DNA of 64,000 nt from Stenotrophomonas sp. NA06056. Its GTDB lineage: Bacteria; Pseudomonadota; Gammaproteobacteria; Xanthomonadales; Xanthomonadaceae. The stretch spans positions 3,472,001 to 3,536,000 of the forward strand of contig NZ_CP054931.1 of the NCBI RefSeq assembly GCF_013364355.1, given 5' to 3'. Each line of letters starts with the position of its first letter. The stretch's first letter is position 1. Made by a program: the position numbers and the translations under genes. Shown here piece after piece: positions 59,979 to 64,000 of the stretch. The notes beneath the pieces are model-generated. The model ran no database searches and was not told the DNA's origin. It worked only from the letters and a program-made list of their open reading frames with translations.

Positions 59979-60619
59979 GGCCAGGCACCCGCGCGCCATG
60001 GACGGTGCTGCTGCTGACGCTGGCCCTGGCCAGCGGCTGTCAGCCCTCGTCATCGCCAGCGACCGGCGGCGCCGACACTGCCGCCGTCCCTGCATCCGCC
60101 CCCACACCTTCACCACCGCTGGTCGCTGCCGCCCGCGCGCAGATCGGCGTCACCACGCGCTATGACCCTGCGTACCAGGTGCTGGACTACCCCGGTGGCG
60201 ACGTGCCCGCTGATCGCGGCGTATGCACCGACGTGGTGGTACGCGCCCTGCGCACGCAGGGGCTGGACCTGCAGGCCCGCGTGAACGAAGACATGCGCGC
60301 TGATTTCAGCGCCTATCCGGCCCTCTGGGGCCTGTCCCGACCAGATCGCAACATCGACCATCGGCGCGTGCCGAACCTGATGCGCTGGTTCGAACGGCAG
60401 GGTTGGCAGCAACCGATCACGGCCGCAGCCGCCGACTACGCGGCCGGCGACATCGTTGCCTGGAAGCTCAACGGCAACGGCCTGCTGCATGTGGGCATCG
60501 TCTCTGACCGGCGCCTGGCCAATGGCACACCACGGGTCCTGCACAACATCGCGCGCGGTACGCGGGAAGAGAATCTGCTGTTCCAGCACACCATCATCGG
60601 CCACTACCGGATGCCGTGA
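59975..60619 (+). CDS. DUF1287 lipoprotein
   Basis: A 214-residue protein with a lipoprotein signal ending LALASGC (about residue 22), a Ser/Ala/Pro-rich linker, and a DUF1287 domain (about 55-210: AAARAQIGVTTRYDPAYQVL, DYPGGDVPADRGVCTDVVVR, DIVAWKLNGNGLLHVGIVSD). DUF1287 resembles NlpC/P60-type folds: the Cys in GVCTD and the His in LLHVGIV are in the right order for a catalytic pair, suggesting peptidase or amidase activity, which is unproven. The start overlaps the apaH stop as ATGA. Confidence 0.82.
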   Translation: MRPGTRAPWTVLLLTLALASGCQPSSSPATGGADTAAVPASAPTPSPPLVAAARAQIGVTTRYDPAYQVLDYPGGDVPADRGVCTDVVVRALRTQGLDLQARVNEDMRADFSAYPALWGLSRPDRNIDHRRVPNLMRWFERQGWQQPITAAAADYAAGDIVAWKLNGNGLLHVGIVSDRRLANGTPRVLHNIARGTREENLLFQHTIIGHYRMP

Positions 60620-60630
60620 GGCAGTGCTGT

Positions 60631-60655
60631 GCAGCCGAGCATGGCTCGGCTCTAC
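60631..60655 (-). repeat. SMAG-type REP palindrome
   Basis: Minus strand GTAGAGCCGAGCCATGCTCG then GCTGC, in the short gap between the convergent DUF1287 and folA genes. Confidence 0.75.
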
Positions 60656-60667
60656 AGGAATCCGCGA

Positions 60668-61165
60668 TCAGCGGCGCACGTAATGCACGAAGCGGAACGC
60701 GTAGGCGTGGCCCTCGTCAGCGGGATGCGGCTCGCTGCTCACCTCCTGCCAATCACCCGGGTCCACCTCGGGGAAGTGGGTGTCGGCCGGCACTTCTGCG
60801 TCCACCCAGGTCAGGTACAGGTCACTGGCCTGCTCCAGCAACTGGTGGAAGATCTCGCCGCCACCAATGATGCACAACTCGCTGGCGCCCTCGCCTACGG
60901 CAATGGCCCGCGCCTCGTCCAGCGAGGCCACCGCACGCATGCCTTCGAACGGCACCTGGCCGCTGCGGGTCAGCACCAGGTTGGTCCGCCCCGGCAGCAC
61001 GCGGCCGATCGATTCGGCGGTCTTGCGCCCCATCAGGATCGGCTTGCCCAGGGTGAGCGCCTTGAAGTGCTTGAAATCATCCGGCAGGTGCCAGGGCATG
61101 GCGTTGCCCTGGCCGATGCCACGATTGCGATCCAGCGCCACCACCATCGACAGCTTCAGCATCAT
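60668..61165 (-). CDS. folA: Dihydrofolate reductase
   Basis: A 165-residue NADPH enzyme regenerating tetrahydrofolate. It has the conserved KLSMVVALDRNRGIGQGNAM, PWHLPDDFKHFKALTLGKPI (with the catalytic Asp), MGRKTAESIGRVLPGRTNLV and the NADPH segment LCIIGGGEIFHQLLEQASDL. Two adjacent ATGs (61165, 61162) could start it; the first overlaps the upstream stop as ATGA. It works with ThyA, encoded just upstream on this strand, because ThyA oxidises the folate cofactor. Confidence 0.97.
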   Translation of the reverse strand: MMLKLSMVVALDRNRGIGQGNAMPWHLPDDFKHFKALTLGKPILMGRKTAESIGRVLPGRTNLVLTRSGQVPFEGMRAVASLDEARAIAVGEGASELCIIGGGEIFHQLLEQASDLYLTWVDAEVPADTHFPEVDPGDWQEVSSEPHPADEGHAYAFRFVHYVRR

Positions 61166-61719
61166 CCTTCCCGTGAGGTCGCGGCCGCGGGGTTGGCACC
61201 ACACAGGATCTTCATGCCAGCGACAGCAGCCAGCACCTGCGGGTCGATCGGCGTGTCCTGCGGCCGATCAAACTTGACCCAGGCAAACGAAGACGATCCC
61301 AGGACCAGCCACTGCGTCAGCCGCGTAGCGTCACCGCGCACAGCCTCGAAGCGATAGGCGGGCATGGCATCCACCGTAATCCACTCGCCGGCCTTCTCAG
61401 GCTTCAGTGCCTTGTCCAGCTGGGTCGTTGTTGTGGCCAACCGTTCCATACCCTCCGCCGAGCCCAGCGCACCGAATATCGGCGCGCAGGTCATCGTCAG
61501 CGTGATCGGTCCGCGGGTCTCCGGCGCCGCCGGAAGCAGCGTGACGACCACGCTCACCTTCAGGTTCGGATGCTTGGGATTGGCCGCTGCGATGGATGTT
61601 TCAATCCCTTCGGGAAGCTCAAGACTGCCCGCCGGCCCAAGGACCGTGCCAGCGTTGGCAAGCCCACTGGTAGAGGCCAGCATGAGCAGGGCCGAAAAAG
61701 CGAAAAAGCGCATTGCCAT
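61162..61719 (-). CDS. Unknown exported protein between thyA and folA
   Basis: A 185-residue protein with a cleavable signal peptide (MAMRFFAFSALLMLASTSGL…ANA). The mature part has no motif I recognise: LGPAGSLELPEGIETSIAAA, VVVTLLPAAPETRGPITLTM, AYRFEAVRGDATRLTQWLVL, and two Cys residues (TMTCAPIF, KILCGANP) that may pair. AAGGA seven bases upstream favours the ATG at 61719 over 61743. It is codon-richer in A and T than its neighbours in places, which could reflect later insertion into a thyA-folA operon; that is a guess. Confidence 0.7.
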   Translation of the reverse strand: MAMRFFAFSALLMLASTSGLANAGTVLGPAGSLELPEGIETSIAAANPKHPNLKVSVVVTLLPAAPETRGPITLTMTCAPIFGALGSAEGMERLATTTTQLDKALKPEKAGEWITVDAMPAYRFEAVRGDATRLTQWLVLGSSSFAWVKFDRPQDTPIDPQVLAAVAGMKILCGANPAAATSREG

Positions 61720-61739
61720 GAACTCGTCCTTGAATGATT

Positions 61740-62530
<791 letters not shown>

Positions 62531-62534
<4 letters not shown>

Positions 62535-63418
62535 GCCTTGCCCTCTGCCACCACCAGCGGCTGCGGCTGCAGCACCGGCGCGCGGCGCGACATCACCAGC
62601 AGCACCAGGCCGAAGGCGATCAGCGGCACGCACAGGATCTGGCCCTTGGTCAGCCAACCGAATGCCACATAGACGCCGTTGTCGGGCATGCGCACGAACT
62701 CCACGGCGAAGCGGAAGATGCCGTACAGCAGTGCGAACAGGCCACCGATGAGGTAACGATGGCGCGGCTTGGCCGACACCGTCCACAACACCACGAACAT
62801 CACCAGGCCTTCCAGCAGCGCTTCATACAACTGCGACGGATGGCGGGCGAACTGATTCAGCGCACCGCTGGCGAACTGCGACTGCAGGGTGGCGTGGTCG
62901 AGCTGGTTCAGCGGCGCTGGCAGGCCGGACGGGAACACCACGCCCCAGCTGCCATCGGTGTACTTGCCCCACAGTTCGGCACCGATGAAGTTGCCGATGC
63001 GGCCGAAGCCCAGGCCCAGTGGCACCAGCGGCGCCATGAAATCCATGGTGTCGAAGAAGTGCAGCTTGTGCTTGCGCGACCACCACCAGCAGGCGGCGAT
63101 GACGCCCAGCAGGCCGCCATGGAAGCTCATGCCGCCGTCCCAGACCTTGAACAGCAGCAGCGGGTTGTTCAGGAAATCGCCCAATGCGTAGAACAGCATG
63201 TAGCCGATGCGGCCGCCCAGCACCACGCCGAGCATGGCGTAGAACAGCAGGTCGGAGAAGCCATTGGCATCGACGCCCGGCAGGCGCCCGTCGGCAATGC
63301 GCTTGCGCCCCAGCAACCAGGCGGCGGTGAAGCCGAGCAGGTACATGATGCCGTACCAATGCACCTTGATCGGCCCCAGCGAGAGGGCGATGGGGTCGAT
63401 GTCGTGGAAATAGATCAT
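62531..63418 (-). CDS. lgt: Prolipoprotein diacylglyceryl transferase
   Basis: A 295-residue inner-membrane enzyme with about seven helices that attaches diacylglycerol to the lipobox Cys of prolipoproteins. The signature is [20 protein letters not shown]; the essential His is in [18 protein letters not shown] and [20 protein letters not shown]. It modifies the lipoproteins encoded in this window (LolB, the TlpA-like protein and the DUF1287 protein). It is coupled to thyA. Confidence 0.97.
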
Positions 63419-63502
63419 GAAGGGCGCCTTGCAGGGATACCGATATTCTAGCGCCGCCCGGGAGCGGCCTCGCGGCGGCCCCGGTCACGCGATTGCCGGG
63501 CT

Positions 63503-63997
63503 TCAGCCCAGGATCTGCGGCGAGTCCGGCAGGCCGTCCTGATCGGACCGCGCCGAGGCCGGAAAGTGCCCTTCCACCAGAGTGGAAACCTCATCAATGG
63601 CATCACGTAGTGCCTCCACCGGCTGGGAACCGCGCAGGCCCTCACGCAGGTGGGTGCAGACGCGCTGCCATTGCTCCGGCGTGACCCGCCCCTGCAGGCC
63701 GCGGTCGGCCACGATCTCGATGGCATGGTCGGCCAGCAGCAGGTAGATCAGCACGCCATTGTTGTGCGCGGTATCCCAGGTGCGCAGGCGGGCGAACGCA
63801 TGCTCGGCCGCCTGCCTCGGGGTGACCTTGTGCCACAGCGCGTGCAGCGGCAGATCGGCCTCGACGGCGAACATCACCTGGCCGCCATGGCGCTGCTCAC
63901 CTGCGGCGATCGCCTCGGTGATCGCCTGCAGCGTGGCCGGCGGGAACGCCCGGCGCACCGACGGCGAAAACAGATGCCTGCAGAGACGCTGGATCAT
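63503..63997 (-). CDS. TPM-domain protein (TLP18.3/Psb32/MOLO-1 family)
   Basis: 164 residues from the ATG at 63997 (a GTG at 64000 is adjacent). It has no signal peptide. The TPM domain covers most of the protein (ITEAIAAGEQRHGGQVMFAV, TWDTAHNNGVLIYLLLADHA, IEIVADRGLQGRVTPEQWQR). Such proteins are often next to lemA and a second, exported TPM protein; those genes would lie just outside the right edge, and the GTGATG at the edge suggests overlap with an upstream gene. Function is unknown. Confidence 0.8.
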   Translation of the reverse strand: MIQRLCRHLFSPSVRRAFPPATLQAITEAIAAGEQRHGGQVMFAVEADLPLHALWHKVTPRQAAEHAFARLRTWDTAHNNGVLIYLLLADHAIEIVADRGLQGRVTPEQWQRVCTHLREGLRGSQPVEALRDAIDEVSTLVEGHFPASARSDQDGLPDSPQILG

Positions 63998-64000
63998 CAC

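Overview
The window looks like a stretch of chromosome from a Stenotrophomonas species, most likely of the S. maltophilia complex. The base composition is GC-rich. The gene order (lolB-ispE-tRNA-Gln-prs-rplY-pth-ychF; hemA-prfA; ahpC-ahpF-oxyR; lptD-surA-pdxA-rsmA-apaG-apaH; thyA-lgt) is that of the Xanthomonadaceae. The intergenic gaps are full of short GTAG-headed palindromes of the SMAG type known from S. maltophilia, and a subtilase resembling the StmPr proteases is present. This identification comes from recalled family knowledge and was not checked by search.

Layout. 1-7254 (minus strand): TPR protein, lolB, ispE, tRNA-Gln(UUG), prs, rplY, pth and ychF, plus the 5' end of an unknown membrane protein at the left edge. 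7309-12193 (plus): hemA, prfA, a family-41 (O-GlcNAc transferase-like) glycosyltransferase and a PPK2 kinase. 12194-12781: a large nested inverted repeat. 12782-16184: thioredoxin-like lipoprotein and YihY (minus), then wrbA, a DUF2069 protein and a short asparaginase-like protein (plus). 16491-20384 (minus): secreted S8 protease, ilvE, sufT. 20506-25473: a small membrane protein and the proton-translocating transhydrogenase genes, split by an oppositely oriented sigma factor cassette. 25526-31037: a DUF1631 protein, then a tightly overlapping plus-strand operon (nitroreductase, 5'-3' exonuclease, Nudix hydrolase, N-formylglutamate amidohydrolase). 31150-34227: an MFS exporter coupled to an unknown protein with an L7/L12-like tail, divergent from a LysR regulator. 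34358-36206: pip and prmC. 36530-39971: ahpC-ahpF-oxyR behind an OxyR box. 40095-47614: rnk, tal, DUF2007-msrA, glnS, an unknown protein, a deaminase and rlmM. 47664-52813: EF-hand protein, two ubiquinone hydroxylases, a BtuM-like membrane protein beside a cobalamin adenosyltransferase, and a histone-deacetylase-fold enzyme. 52810-60619: the lptD-to-apaH operon with a DUF1287 lipoprotein. 60668-64000 (minus): folA, an unknown exported protein, thyA, lgt and a TPM-domain protein.

Most genes are housekeeping genes in compact operons with ATGA, GTGA or TTGA stop-start overlaps. No insertion sequence, prophage or CRISPR array is visible.

The most unusual signal is a family of five intergenic elements (12284-12379, 12565-12666, 16241-16346, 41598-41693, 41876-41973). 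Each has a conserved core of exactly 52 nt, made of a 29-31-nt conserved segment and a covarying hairpin with an ATCC(A/T)T loop. The core sits between 22-27-bp arms that pair perfectly or almost so, yet differ in sequence from copy to copy. Four of the five copies form two inverted pairs. I cannot assign this family to anything described.
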